Origin: an uncultured Eubacteriales bacterium
Lineage (GTDB): Bacteria; Bacillota; Clostridia; Christensenellales; Aristaeellaceae
Reading direction: 5' to 3'
Assembly: GCA_902764915.1 (NCBI GenBank)
Contig: CACWXY010000009.1
Span: forward strand, 1 to 64,000
Length of the DNA: 64,000 nucleotides
Position numbers and translations under genes: made by a program. Position 1 is the first letter of the stretch. Each line of letters opens with the position of its first letter. The notes under the pieces are model-generated. The model ran no database searches and was not told the origin of the DNA. It saw only the letters and a list, made by a program, of their open reading frames with translations. This document shows, piece by piece, positions 51,850-61,390 of the stretch.

Positions 51850-52130
51850 CAACTTCATAAGCCAAAGCGTTGCGGAAGAAAAGTACCATGAGACGCGCTA
51901 TCCCAGAGAGCGGGAGACAGGTGTAAGTCCCGTATAGCCCCTCATGCGAAGAACACTTCCAAGTCCAAACAGAAAGGGCAACCGAGTAAGGGCGGCGGAG
52001 CGGAAACACGTTATCGTTTCCAGGGTTTGTTGGAACCCGAAAAAGAGAAGCAAATCAGGTGGCACCACGGATAGGCGGCATTCGTCCTGAAATATCAGGA
52101 GTGAAAGCCGACCCAAACGGAGGTGCCATT
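51850..52130 (+). promoter_or_regulatory. Asn-specific T-box riboswitch of asnB
   Basis: This leader binds uncharged tRNA-Asn and turns on asnB. Stem I is closed by GGAAG/CTTCC and ATGAG/CTCAT. Its specifier loop carries AAC (51952-51954, Asn codon) followed by A, and the AGAGAGCGGG/GGTGTAAGTCCC motifs of stem I are typical. The T-box core is AGGTGGCACCACGG (52057-52070), with TCAGG/CCTGA and ACG/CGT helices around the TGGCACC bulge. There is no T-run terminator. Instead TGGCACC can pair with GGTGCCA (52122-52128) over the ribosome site, which suggests control of translation. Confidence 0.9.
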
Positions 52131-52132
52131 TT

Positions 52133-53713
52133 ATGTGCGCAAGTTTCTTTGTACTGAGCAAGAAAGTCGACCAGCAGAAGCTCCGCGAATGCTTCATGCG
52201 AACCCAGTCCCGCGGTCCGGATATGTCCCGGCTGATTGAACTGCCCTGCGGATATATGGGCTTTCATCGCCTCGCCATCATGGGACTGGATGCGCGCGGT
52301 ATGCAGCCTTTCCGGATGGGCAGGGATTACCTGGTCTGCAACGGGGAAATCTATGATTTCCGCCCCCTGCGGGACAGGCTGATGAGCCATTATGACCTGA
52401 TCTCCCAGTCCGACTGTGAAATCCTGCTTCCGCTGTACCATGAGTACGGAACCGATATGTTCCGCGTGCTCGACGCAGAGTTTGCGCTGATCCTCTATGA
52501 CGGTGAACACGACCGTGTTATTGCGGCCCGCGATCCCATCGGCATCCGGCCTCTGTACTACGGCTATACAGAGGACGGCGGGATTGCCTTTGCCAGCGAA
52601 GCCAAGAACCTTCTGGACCTGTGTGACCGGATTTTTCCCTTCCCGCCCGGATGCTACTGGACCGACGGCAGCTTCCATCGGTATGCCGACCCGGCCCATG
52701 TGGACCAGTTCACTATGGAAAGCGAGGATGCCGTCTGCCATCGTCTGCATGATCTGCTTATCGAAGGCGTCAGAAAGCGTCTGGATGCGGATGCCCCGCT
52801 GGGCTTCCTTCTCTCCGGCGGCCTGGATTCCTCCCTGGTATGCGCCATCGCCCGGAAAATCCTGAACAGACCGATCCGCACCTTCGCCATTGGCATGGAT
52901 ACGGATGCCATTGACCTGAAGTATGCGCGTATGGTGGCTGACTTCATCGGTTCTGCGCATACGGAAGTCATCATATCCGAAAAGGATGTGCTGGAAGCAC
53001 TTCCTCAGGTCGTAAAGATCCTCGGCACATGGGATATCACGACCATCCGCGCATCCATCGGCATGTATCTGGTCTGCCAATGGATTCATGCGCATACCGA
53101 CATCCGTGTGCTGCTCACAGGCGAGATCTCCGACGAACTGTTCGGATATAAGTATACCGATTTTGCGCCGTCGCCGGCGGCGTTCCAGGCAGAGGCAGAA
53201 AAACGGATCTCTGAACTGCATATGTATGATGTGCTCCGGGCTGACCGCTGCATTTCCGTGAACTCACTGGAAGCGCGTGTGCCTTTCGGTGATCTCGCTT
53301 TTGTCCGCTATGCCATGAGCATTGATCCGGTCCTGAAGATGAACCGCCATCAGATGGGCAAATATCTCATCCGCAAGGCCTTTGCCGAAGATCACATGCT
53401 TCCGGAAGCCATTCTCTGGCGGCAGAAGGCTGCATTCTCCGACGCCGTCGGACACTCCATGGTCAATGATCTGAAAGCATACGCGGAAAAAACCTATACC
53501 GATGAGGACTTCCGCCGGAAAGCCGCCGCCTACGCGTACGCCACCCCGTTTACCAAGGAAAGCCTTCTGTACCGTGAACTCTTTGAAACATACTATCCCG
53601 GTCAGGCGGAAATGATTGCCGATTTCTGGATGCCGAACCGTGCCTGGCCCGGCTGCCAGGTCAATGATCCTTCTGCCCGGGTGCTGTCCAACTATGGCGG
53701 CAGCGGCGTGTAA
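52133..53713 (+). CDS. asnB: Glutamine-hydrolysing asparagine synthetase B
   Basis: A 526-residue enzyme making asparagine from aspartate, glutamine and ATP. Cys2 after the initiator Met is the glutaminase nucleophile; RGPDMSRL, GYMGFHRLAIMG and CNGEIYDFR complete the class II amidotransferase domain (1-190). The synthetase domain (about 210-526) has the pyrophosphate loop LLSGGLDSSLVCAIA and LLTGEISDELFGYKYT. GGAGG lies 9 nt before ATG 52133 and is inside the T-box sequestering helix. It is controlled by tRNA-Asn, as the leader shows. Length is normal. Confidence 0.97.
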   Translation: MCASFFVLSKKVDQQKLRECFMRTQSRGPDMSRLIELPCGYMGFHRLAIMGLDARGMQPFRMGRDYLVCNGEIYDFRPLRDRLMSHYDLISQSDCEILLPLYHEYGTDMFRVLDAEFALILYDGEHDRVIAARDPIGIRPLYYGYTEDGGIAFASEAKNLLDLCDRIFPFPPGCYWTDGSFHRYADPAHVDQFTMESEDAVCHRLHDLLIEGVRKRLDADAPLGFLLSGGLDSSLVCAIARKILNRPIRTFAIGMDTDAIDLKYARMVADFIGSAHTEVIISEKDVLEALPQVVKILGTWDITTIRASIGMYLVCQWIHAHTDIRVLLTGEISDELFGYKYTDFAPSPAAFQAEAEKRISELHMYDVLRADRCISVNSLEARVPFGDLAFVRYAMSIDPVLKMNRHQMGKYLIRKAFAEDHMLPEAILWRQKAAFSDAVGHSMVNDLKAYAEKTYTDEDFRRKAAAYAYATPFTKESLLYRELFETYYPGQAEMIADFWMPNRAWPGCQVNDPSARVLSNYGGSGV

Positions 53714-53746
53714 GAGGCAAAGCTTCGCCAGTGCAGCAGCACATGC

Positions 53747-53793
53747 AAAGACCGCGGTACACCCCATGAAACAGGGGCCGTACCGCGGTCTTT
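53747..53793. terminator. Bidirectional hairpin between asnB and the peptide operon
   Basis: A 13-14 bp stem (53747-53760 with 53780-53793) with an inner CCCC/GGGG helix. Flanking AAA and TTT are short. It separates convergent transcripts. Confidence 0.8.
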
Positions 53794-53822
53794 CCCATGC
53801 ACGCATTCATCCGCGTCCGTCT

Positions 53823-54974
53823 TCAGAGCACACGGGACAGCACATCCATCAGACGGTCGATCTCATCGCACGTATTGTAGTAATGAAGGCTCACCCGGAA
53901 AATATCCCGCACGGCCGCGTAAATCTCCGCTTCCTGCAGGGCCAGAGAGAGTGCCTCCTTCTTCCTGGGGTCATAGGTAAAGGAAACCGTGCCGCTCCAC
54001 GTCGCAGGCTCCTTCGATCCCAGCACATGAACCGGAAGACAGGCCGCCGCCAGCTGCTGCCTGTAATAGCTTTCCACTGTCCGGATCTGCTTCTGTATTG
54101 CCTCCAGCCCGATCTCCGAGAGCATATGCAGACTCTCGGCCATGACCGCCATGCCGTACACGTTCCCTGTTCCGGTCTCCATTCTTCGGCTGTCCGGGGG
54201 AAAGGAAGGCACCGCAAGCGCGTGAAAATCCTTCTCCATAGGATACACGGACCAGTCAATATTCCCGCTGACCACAGCCGGCGCAATCCTTGGCATGACC
54301 CCATGCCGTACATAGCAGAACCCGATGCCCATTACGCCCAGCATTCCCTTGAAACTGCCGCTGGCCAGCACATCTACCGGGAGTGCATCCACATATACCG
54401 GCATGCGGCCCATGGCCTGTATGGCATCCACGCTGAGAAGAATCCCGCGCTGCCGGCAGACAGCCCCCAGACGCAAGATATCGGCGACATACCCGGACGA
54501 CGACTGTGCCAGTGAGAGCGCGATCACGCGTGTGCGCTCCGATATCGCCGCGATCAGCGCTTCCGCATCCACCACGCCGTCATGCCCCGGGACCACCGTC
54601 AGCCGGATGCCTTCCGCCTGGCGCGTCGTCCAGGGCATATATACAGCCGGAAAATCACCGCTGCACACGATCACTTCGTCACCCGGCGCCAGCGGAAGCC
54701 CGCGCGCCAGCAGATTATTGCCCTCCGTCGTATTCCGGGTGAGGAACACGTCCTCCGGGGATGCATGGATCAGCGCAGCCACTGCCTGCTTGGCTTCCTG
54801 CATGATCTGCCTTCCGCTGAGCGCATCCGACCGGCCCAGCGCCATGGTAAAATCATCCAGATATGTGCGCGCACGCCGGCGTGAACGCTCCGGCACCATA
54901 CCCATGGTCGAAACATCCAGGTATGCCCGTCCGTTCATATACGAAAACTCATCCCGATAGGCCTTGGCAATCAT
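53823..54974 (-). CDS. Class V aminotransferase (cysteine desulfurase / isopenicillin epimerase-like)
   Basis: A 383-residue PLP enzyme. The cofactor sites are LTRNTTEGNNLLARGL (phosphate side), SVDAIQAMGRMPVYVDALP (Asp) and ASGSFKGMLGVMGIGF, where the Lys forms the Schiff base. In classical desulfurases the Lys follows His (S-x-H-K); here it is S-F-K, and no C-terminal active Cys loop is seen. It is thus closer to the isopenicillin N epimerase/kynureninase-like branch and may act on a peptide-derived amino acid. ATGA overlap with the M61 gene makes it the last gene of the peptide operon. Confidence 0.85.
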   Translation of the reverse strand: MIAKAYRDEFSYMNGRAYLDVSTMGMVPERSRRRARTYLDDFTMALGRSDALSGRQIMQEAKQAVAALIHASPEDVFLTRNTTEGNNLLARGLPLAPGDEVIVCSGDFPAVYMPWTTRQAEGIRLTVVPGHDGVVDAEALIAAISERTRVIALSLAQSSSGYVADILRLGAVCRQRGILLSVDAIQAMGRMPVYVDALPVDVLASGSFKGMLGVMGIGFCYVRHGVMPRIAPAVVSGNIDWSVYPMEKDFHALAVPSFPPDSRRMETGTGNVYGMAVMAESLHMLSEIGLEAIQKQIRTVESYYRQQLAAACLPVHVLGSKEPATWSGTVSFTYDPRKKEALSLALQEAEIYAAVRDIFRVSLHYYNTCDEIDRLMDVLSRVL

Positions 54975-56359
54975 GACTGCGCGTTTCCTTCCTGCGGCAG
55001 GAATCGATACAGCACACAGGGTTCCTCGCTTCCGCGTGTCCGTCCCTCTGTCTTTTCCATCCGGATCCCGCCGCCGAAGCATGTGATGTCCGGTTCCGCG
55101 ACACCGCCCTCGGTCAGCGCCTGATGCTCGCGTTCGGCAGTCTCCATGCCCACATAGCGTCCATAGACTTCCAGCCAGGCCTCATTGCGGATGGCTTGGT
55201 CCTGGCAAAAGCGCGCATTCAGCTCCATCACCAGATCGTCCAGGCATTTGTCTCCGCCGGTGGCCTGGCGGATCATGGCATCCGCATGCGTGAGATAGAA
55301 GAAGCCGCGGCCATAGGGTATCCGTGTCTTCTCCGGATCCTTCATCAGCGCTTCGCCGCAGGAAAGATTGCTCTCATGGATCATCGGGTTTTCATAGTAC
55401 TGCCCCGCGCGCTTGTTCAGTTCACGGCACAGCGCGTCCGCATCCACAATCCCCATCCGCCAGGGCAGCAGCGCCGAATAGTACTCGGCCATGCCTTCCA
55501 CATACCATGTGCAGGTCCCGAAAGGCACATCATTCAGGTGAATCCAGTTGTGCACCATTTCATGGGCAAAGAGGAAAATAAACCATTCCCGGGAAATGTG
55601 CGCATCCTCCCGATAGATAAACATATAGGACCGGTCCAGCGCGGTTCCGCCGGCCCGCACGGTGGCCGGATCAGACGTATGCCGCCCGATGATCGTATAC
55701 ACGTCTCCCGGGTCCTGGAAAAACGCGCTCTCATAGTCAAAGATCTGCGATGTCACCATGGCCGTCTCCGGAATCCTTCGATCCGGGAACCAGTAATAGC
55801 CAAACGCGCCCATGCGCACACAATCAAGAAGCCCGGCGGCATAGAAGGTGGTCATCAGCATTTCCTTCCCGCCCTCCCGGCTGACTGTACCCTGGCCATA
55901 GCTCCACACGCCCATGGCACGCTGGGGAAGTGCCGTAAGATCCCAGGAAAGCGTATGCATTGCCTTGCCCTCAAATGCAAACCCCGGCATAAAACCCATG
56001 CCCGCGCCGGTCATGCCGCCTTCCTCGTACCCCAGGTCAAAGGTCGGGTTCTGCCCGCAGGGCTGCAGCTGTGCCGTATAGGTAAGCCGAAGCATTCCCC
56101 GGCTGTCACGCTCTGCCGCATAGACTTCCTTCTTAACCGGGCCTTCCTGCTCATGCCGGAAGCGCAGCGGAATCTCGCCCTGCTCGTCCGTCAGACAGAA
56201 CGGCTCGGAAAGCTCCGCAAACGGCTTGAAAATCGTCACCCGGTTGATCACAAACAGGTCTTCGCCCGCACGTGCAGCAAGATCCGCACGGATCTCCACC
56301 CTCAGATGACGGATCGTGGTTCCATCCCAGTCCGGGGTCAGTCGCACTTGAATTTCCAT
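54971..56359 (-). CDS. M61-like zinc aminopeptidase
   Basis: A 462-residue metallopeptidase. The zinc site is LFAHEMVHNWIHLN (HExxH) with the third ligand in WYVEGMAEYYSALLPW. A beta-rich N-terminal half (1-200) precedes it, as in glycyl aminopeptidases of family M61 and the related M1 group. No PDZ domain, signal peptide or membrane helix is seen, so it acts inside the cell on imported peptides. ATG 56359 has GAGG 9 nt upstream; two earlier starts overlap the S9 gene stop. The specificity is unknown. Coupled to genes on both sides. Confidence 0.85.
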   Translation of the reverse strand: MEIQVRLTPDWDGTTIRHLRVEIRADLAARAGEDLFVINRVTIFKPFAELSEPFCLTDEQGEIPLRFRHEQEGPVKKEVYAAERDSRGMLRLTYTAQLQPCGQNPTFDLGYEEGGMTGAGMGFMPGFAFEGKAMHTLSWDLTALPQRAMGVWSYGQGTVSREGGKEMLMTTFYAAGLLDCVRMGAFGYYWFPDRRIPETAMVTSQIFDYESAFFQDPGDVYTIIGRHTSDPATVRAGGTALDRSYMFIYREDAHISREWFIFLFAHEMVHNWIHLNDVPFGTCTWYVEGMAEYYSALLPWRMGIVDADALCRELNKRAGQYYENPMIHESNLSCGEALMKDPEKTRIPYGRGFFYLTHADAMIRQATGGDKCLDDLVMELNARFCQDQAIRNEAWLEVYGRYVGMETAEREHQALTEGGVAEPDITCFGGGIRMEKTEGRTRGSEEPCVLYRFLPQEGNAQS

Positions 56360-56370
56360 TGCTCTCATCC

Positions 56371-58410
56371 TCACAGATACTTCTGGAACCAGGCCAGCAT
56401 GGCCCGGTAATAATGCATGCGCTGGGCGGGGTCTGACGGCTGATTATGCGCCACATGCGGATACAGGATCATCTTCACCGGGAAATCCTCCGGGTGCGAA
56501 TCCTTCAGCGCCACAAACAGCTGATGCGCGCCTTCCACAGGGCAGCGCAGATCGTCCATGCCGTGCATGATCAGGAACGGCGCATTCACCTTTTCCATGC
56601 CGCAGATCACGGAATGCTCCACGGCATGATCCATGAACTCCCCGTAGGTCGGATAGTCCTTTGAGTTCCCCTGCATGTCCGAGGACGCATAGGAGATCAG
56701 TTCGTTCACCACAGCACGCTGGGTGATATATGCCTTGAACTTTTTCGTGCGCGTCGCCGCATAGTTCGTCATGTATCCGCCATAGCTGCCTCCGGTCAGT
56801 CCCAGACGGTTCTCGTCGATCCAGGCATAGCGCTGTGCGGCCTCGTGCACAAACTGCATGATATCCGTATACGCGCTCCCGTCAAAGGCATAGCTGAGCT
56901 GCCTGTGTTCATCCCCATACCCGGAGGATCCGCGGGGATTGCAGAACAGTACGCCAAACCCGCTGCCGGCAAACATCTGCATCTCCATGTCAAACCCATA
57001 GGTATAGAACGGATGCGGTCCGCCGTGCACATAGACAATGCACGGCGCTTTCTCCCCTTTCTTCAGGCCCTGCGGCGGCAGGCAGAACCCGTGCACACGG
57101 CTGCAGCCGTCCAGTGTCTCAAAGAAGAAATCCTCCGCCTGGGAGAGCGCCACATTCCGCACCCATTCCCGGTTGGACTGGTACAGAAGCGTCTTTTCTC
57201 CTGTCTTCTCATGCAGCAGCCAGTAGCTCTCCGGCTTGCTGGTCTCGCTCTCGGAAATCAGCACCTGGCCTTTCTGCGGCACGCCCATACCGTTGTGCGC
57301 ATACTTGCCCTCTGTCACGGCGACAGGCTTTTTACGGCTTCCGTCCAGCGCCACCTTCCAGATCCGGCATTCCCCGCGGCAGGAGGCATGGAACAGCACC
57401 CACTTGCCGTCGGATGAGATCCGCACCTTTTCCAGGCCTTGACCGCAGCCCGCGTTGTACGCAAACTGCACTGTATCCGGGCAGTCTTCGGTCTTTTCGG
57501 AGATCGGAATGCATTCCCTGCCGTCCAGGCTCACCTTATGGAGCGTGACCGAGGGATAGGTGCCTCCCAGATGCTTCATGTCCGCATAATCCAGTATCCC
57601 GATGACCACATACTGTCCATCCCTGGTAAACACGGGACGCACCGGGTTCGGATAGGACACCAGCATGCGCTCCCGGGTCACCTGCTGCATCTTCCTTGTC
57701 CTTATATCAATGAGCAGCAGATCCATCGCTATGCCGATTGCCTTATCGCAGTAAAGGTTCGACTCGCATACAATCTTCTGGCTGTCCGGTGCCCATGCGG
57801 CATGCATGAAATTCGCATGCCCCTGTGTAATGCGCCGCGCCAGCCCGTTCCCGTCCGCGTCCACCACAAACAGCTGCATGACCTCGGGCTGCGCAAAGCC
57901 CATACCGTCAAACTTATACCCGAAGTCCTCTATCACGACCGGTTCCTTGGCCCGCTCGCGCGCATACGCGGCCGCCTCCGCCGGGTCCGGCATGGTCTGC
58001 AGCCATTCGTCCTCCATGGCATCCGAGCACATGGAGGTAAAGAGTATCTTTTCTCCGTCCGGACTCCACAGGGGATCCATGCAGCCAAAGCGCATGTGTG
58101 TGACCGCGCGGCTTTCCCGTGTCTTCAGGTCCATGACATACACCTGCCGCCCGCCCGGCGCCGCAGCAAGGTACAAAAGCCTTTTCCCGTCCGGGGACAG
58201 CACCGGATTGCCGAGTCCCGGACAGTCGTCCACCAGCACGTCCCGTGCGCCGGTCTGCACAGTCACAAGGACGATCTGTGTCACCATGCGTCCCTTTTCT
58301 TCACTGAAGAGCCTGTCCGCCATCAGCAGCTGTCCGCTCTTGGGCAGGTATTCCCCAAAGGCCAGGCTTTCCTTCCGGTCAAGGTCTTCCAAACTTGTCA
58401 AACGCTTCAC
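56371..58410 (-). CDS. S9-family prolyl oligopeptidase-like peptidase (copy 1)
   Basis: A 679-residue cytoplasmic serine peptidase. Residues about 1-410 resemble a beta-propeller with WSPDGEKILF and WAPDSQKIV blades. The catalytic alpha/beta-hydrolase domain (about 420-679) shows YVHGGPHPFYTYG, GLTGGSYGGYMTNYAA (Ser), HGMDDLRCPVEGAHQLF (Asp) and YPHVAHNQ (His). It starts with GTG 58410 (GAAGGAGGG 6 nt upstream), overlapping the previous gene stop as GTGA. Family members cleave short peptides after Pro or release acylated amino acids. Confidence 0.93.
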   Translation of the reverse strand: MKRLTSLEDLDRKESLAFGEYLPKSGQLLMADRLFSEEKGRMVTQIVLVTVQTGARDVLVDDCPGLGNPVLSPDGKRLLYLAAAPGGRQVYVMDLKTRESRAVTHMRFGCMDPLWSPDGEKILFTSMCSDAMEDEWLQTMPDPAEAAAYARERAKEPVVIEDFGYKFDGMGFAQPEVMQLFVVDADGNGLARRITQGHANFMHAAWAPDSQKIVCESNLYCDKAIGIAMDLLLIDIRTRKMQQVTRERMLVSYPNPVRPVFTRDGQYVVIGILDYADMKHLGGTYPSVTLHKVSLDGRECIPISEKTEDCPDTVQFAYNAGCGQGLEKVRISSDGKWVLFHASCRGECRIWKVALDGSRKKPVAVTEGKYAHNGMGVPQKGQVLISESETSKPESYWLLHEKTGEKTLLYQSNREWVRNVALSQAEDFFFETLDGCSRVHGFCLPPQGLKKGEKAPCIVYVHGGPHPFYTYGFDMEMQMFAGSGFGVLFCNPRGSSGYGDEHRQLSYAFDGSAYTDIMQFVHEAAQRYAWIDENRLGLTGGSYGGYMTNYAATRTKKFKAYITQRAVVNELISYASSDMQGNSKDYPTYGEFMDHAVEHSVICGMEKVNAPFLIMHGMDDLRCPVEGAHQLFVALKDSHPEDFPVKMILYPHVAHNQPSDPAQRMHYYRAMLAWFQKYL

Positions 58411-60431
58411 TGTGCGCCCTCCTTCAGGAATCTGTCAAACCAGTCGATCATCTCCTGCACATGCCGCTTCTGGAAGTGCAGAAGCCCGGTGCGCGATACA
58501 TTGTGGTTTTCACCGGGGAACATCACCAGGCGTACCGGCACTTCCGGCTTTCGCTCATGCAGTGAAATGAACATCTGCTCGGACTGCTCAAAGGAACAGC
58601 GGTAGTCCTGATACCCATGAAGAAGCAGCAGCGGCGTTTCAATCCGGTCCATATCCCGGATAATACTGGTCCGTGAGCGCTGCAGAAGCCATTTCTCCAC
58701 GTCCGGCTTTTCATCACTCGCACGTGCGGAATAAAACCCGATATCGCCCGTACCATAGCTGGTTGCCTTATTGACAAAGACCCGCTGGCCGACCGCCGCG
58801 CGGAAACGGCTGGTCTTCATAATAATCTTGCATGTCATGTACCCGCCATAGCTGCCTCCGGTAATCCCCACGCGCTCCGGATCGATAAACCCAAGACCGA
58901 TGGCATGGTCCAGAAAGCCCATCATGTCGTCATACGCTTCCTCGCCCCAGGACGCTTCCTCCGCGGCATAGGCCGGACCATACCCGGTGGATCCCCGCGG
59001 ATCACAGTACACGACCGCATACCCCGCACCGGAGAGCGCCTGCACCTCATGCCAGAAGTCCTCGGAATAGCAGACCGTCGGCCCGCCATGCAGGTAAAGC
59101 ACCGCCGGATATTTCACGCCTTTCTTCCATCCTGCCGGCTTGCATACCCAGCCGTGTACACTGACCTTGCCATCGCTGGATGGCACATCATAGGCGGTTA
59201 CTTCGCCGAGCTCCAGCTCCTTCAGGAACGGGTTCGGGTCATAGACACACACAGGCTCCGCCTTCAGTGACGGCTTCAGGTACAGGCTCAGGATCGTCTG
59301 TGTGTCCCCGCCCGTAAAGAGTATGCGGTTCCCCTTCGGCACGCAGAACTCATGCACCGAACCCGCGGTTTCCAGTACCTTCTTCGGCTGTCCACCGGCC
59401 AGCGCAACCTTGTAGAGCGCTTCATGCCCCGCATGCATGGACAGGAAATAGACCGTATCCCCTGAAACGGCAAAGTATGGTTTTTCCGTACCGTACTGCG
59501 TGCGGCACAGAGGCATTCCGTATACACCGCTGCCGGATGTTTTCCTGGAAAAGTCCAGGAGTGCGCGCGTATGTTTACCGTCCACGCCGACAGCCTGCAG
59601 ACCGACAGCCATGCCGCCGTCCTGGAAGACATAGTTCGGATAAATGATTTCCTGACCGTCCGCGGTAAAGACAGGCGGTACATCCGCCGTCAGAAACCCG
59701 TTCTCAGTCAGCTGCTTCGGCTTGCCGCTGCGCACCGGAATCACGAACAGCTCTTCCCGGGAATAACGTGCGCCGGTATAGGGCTGACCGTAGCAGGCGA
59801 CCCGGCTGCCATCCGCAGAGACGGCCGGCAGATGATAGGGTATCCCGGAAGTGAGAAGCTTCTGCTTGCCCTGCAGCGTAACCGTACCAATCACGCCTAT
59901 GCTGCCATCGCGCACACCCTTGCATTCATCCCGCTTGTAATCGATCTGCGTGATCTCCAGCGGTGCCATCTGTCTTTCCTGCTCCCAGGCCTGCTGCGCC
60001 TGCGCGTCTCTTTCCTCAAACGCCACCGCACTGTCTATCTCATCCTGCCAGAGCCTGGCCTCAAAGACAAACAGTGCACCGTTATCGCACAGCGCATAGT
60101 TTTCAATGCCATGGCGCAGCGTAGTCAGCTTACGAATAACGCCGTCCCCGGTCCTTAGCATCAGCTGATCGCCGCAAGGGGTTTTCTGCAAAAAACTTAC
60201 AAAGCTTCCGTCCGGCGCAAACCGCGGTGCGCGCGTGTCCGCGCCAAGCCCTGTCTGCGTGCCGGTTTCCAGTTCCAGCAGCACGGCTTCCGGATGGAAC
60301 GTGCCGTCATCCACGCATGCGGTACAGCGCACAAACGCGGCACTTTTCCCATCGCCGGACCAGGAAGGGTCCGAGAGATAGACCATCTCGCCCATGTTTT
60401 CCGTCGTAAACGGATGCCGGGTTTTCGCCAT
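58407..60431 (-). CDS. S9-family prolyl oligopeptidase-like peptidase (copy 2)
   Basis: A 674-residue paralogue of the neighbouring S9 peptidase with the same layout. The propeller part has WSGDGKSAAFVR and FAPDGSFVSFL. The catalytic domain shows YLHGGPTVCYSEDFWHE, GITGGSYGGYMTCKIIM (Ser), HGYQDYRCSFEQSEQMF (Asp) and FPGENHNVSRTG (His). Sequence divergence from copy 1 is large, so the two likely prefer different peptides. ATG 60431 overlaps the stop of the ornithine cyclodeaminase-like gene by one base (TGATG), with AAGG 8 nt upstream. Confidence 0.93.
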   Translation of the reverse strand: MAKTRHPFTTENMGEMVYLSDPSWSGDGKSAAFVRCTACVDDGTFHPEAVLLELETGTQTGLGADTRAPRFAPDGSFVSFLQKTPCGDQLMLRTGDGVIRKLTTLRHGIENYALCDNGALFVFEARLWQDEIDSAVAFEERDAQAQQAWEQERQMAPLEITQIDYKRDECKGVRDGSIGVIGTVTLQGKQKLLTSGIPYHLPAVSADGSRVACYGQPYTGARYSREELFVIPVRSGKPKQLTENGFLTADVPPVFTADGQEIIYPNYVFQDGGMAVGLQAVGVDGKHTRALLDFSRKTSGSGVYGMPLCRTQYGTEKPYFAVSGDTVYFLSMHAGHEALYKVALAGGQPKKVLETAGSVHEFCVPKGNRILFTGGDTQTILSLYLKPSLKAEPVCVYDPNPFLKELELGEVTAYDVPSSDGKVSVHGWVCKPAGWKKGVKYPAVLYLHGGPTVCYSEDFWHEVQALSGAGYAVVYCDPRGSTGYGPAYAAEEASWGEEAYDDMMGFLDHAIGLGFIDPERVGITGGSYGGYMTCKIIMKTSRFRAAVGQRVFVNKATSYGTGDIGFYSARASDEKPDVEKWLLQRSRTSIIRDMDRIETPLLLLHGYQDYRCSFEQSEQMFISLHERKPEVPVRLVMFPGENHNVSRTGLLHFQKRHVQEMIDWFDRFLKEGAQ

Positions 60432-61390
60432 CAGCAAGCCCTTCCTTCTTCCCGCTCAGCTGCTTCCAGTGCATACTGCGCACAGGCAACATCCTCCACC
60501 GCAAGCCCCAGGGCGTCAAAGAGCGTGATCTCCGTATCGCTCTCCCGGCCCGGAACGTTTCCGCACAGCACACCGCCGATGCTTCCCACGATATGCGCAC
60601 GCGTGATCAGGCCCTCGGACAGCGGGATCAGGTATTCGCCGCTCTCCTTTTCCATGGCGCTCACCTGGTCCGCATACAGCCGGGCAGCTGCCACCAGATC
60701 ACTGGAAACTTCCCGGGTCGACGGCGTAAACGTGCCCACAGCATTCACATGCGTGCCAGGCTTCACCATGTCCCGGGTCAGGTAGGGCGCCTTTGAGGGC
60801 GTCAGCGTACAGATAATGTCCGCCTCCCGCACGCACGAGGCCGCGCTGTCCGCGATGGTCACCGGAATCCCATAGCGCGCTGTCGCTTCCTCCGCAAAGG
60901 CCTTTGCCGCCTCCGCACGCAGGTCATACACCGTCAGGTGCCGGATGCTGCGCACACAGCTGATGGCAGCGAGATGACTGCGTCCCTGGGCGCCGCATCC
61001 AATGATAGCCAGATGCTCCGCATCCTTTCGCGCCAGCAGGTCTGTCGCCACGGCACTGACCGCGCCGGTGCGGATCTCTGTAACGGCTGTCGCATCCACA
61101 AGCCCGGATACCGTGCAGTGCTCGCCTTCGAACATCATCACATAGCCGATATGCGTGGGATACCCGGTCCCGGCATTCGGACCGTACGCTGCCAGCACCT
61201 TCGCACCAAAGTTCCCGCCGATATAGGCAGGCATAAAGCCCAGCACCGCCGTGTTCGGCAGATGGCACAGAAGCCGCTGGGGCATATCACACTTTCCGTT
61301 TTCCAGATCACGCAGCGCCTGCCGCATCAGTTCCACACAGGTGCCTGCCGGCACAAGACGGCGCACCTGCGCCTCTTCCAGGATTCTCAT
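60431..61390 (-). CDS. Ornithine cyclodeaminase / mu-crystallin family dehydrogenase
   Basis: A 319-residue NAD(P)-dependent enzyme. It shows GTGYPTHIGYVMMFE, VSGLVDATAVTEIRTGAVSA and the Rossmann loop LAIIGCGAQGRSHLAAI (about residue 125), then ICTLTPSKAPYL and GTHVNAVGTFTPSTREV. The family includes ornithine cyclodeaminase, alanine dehydrogenase and imine or ketimine reductases; sequence does not choose. GGGAGGAG lies 7 nt before ATG 61390, which overlaps the preceding stop (ATGA). Beside a MalY-like PLP enzyme and peptidases it may act on an unusual amino acid freed from imported peptides. Confidence 0.92.
   Translation of the reverse strand: MRILEEAQVRRLVPAGTCVELMRQALRDLENGKCDMPQRLLCHLPNTAVLGFMPAYIGGNFGAKVLAAYGPNAGTGYPTHIGYVMMFEGEHCTVSGLVDATAVTEIRTGAVSAVATDLLARKDAEHLAIIGCGAQGRSHLAAISCVRSIRHLTVYDLRAEAAKAFAEEATARYGIPVTIADSAASCVREADIICTLTPSKAPYLTRDMVKPGTHVNAVGTFTPSTREVSSDLVAAARLYADQVSAMEKESGEYLIPLSEGLITRAHIVGSIGGVLCGNVPGRESDTEITLFDALGLAVEDVACAQYALEAAEREEGRAC

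Noticed and set aside
52085..52133. Intrinsic terminator expected after the T-box
   Set aside because: The hairpin at 52085-52100 has no following T tract, and no other stem with a T run lies before the start codon.
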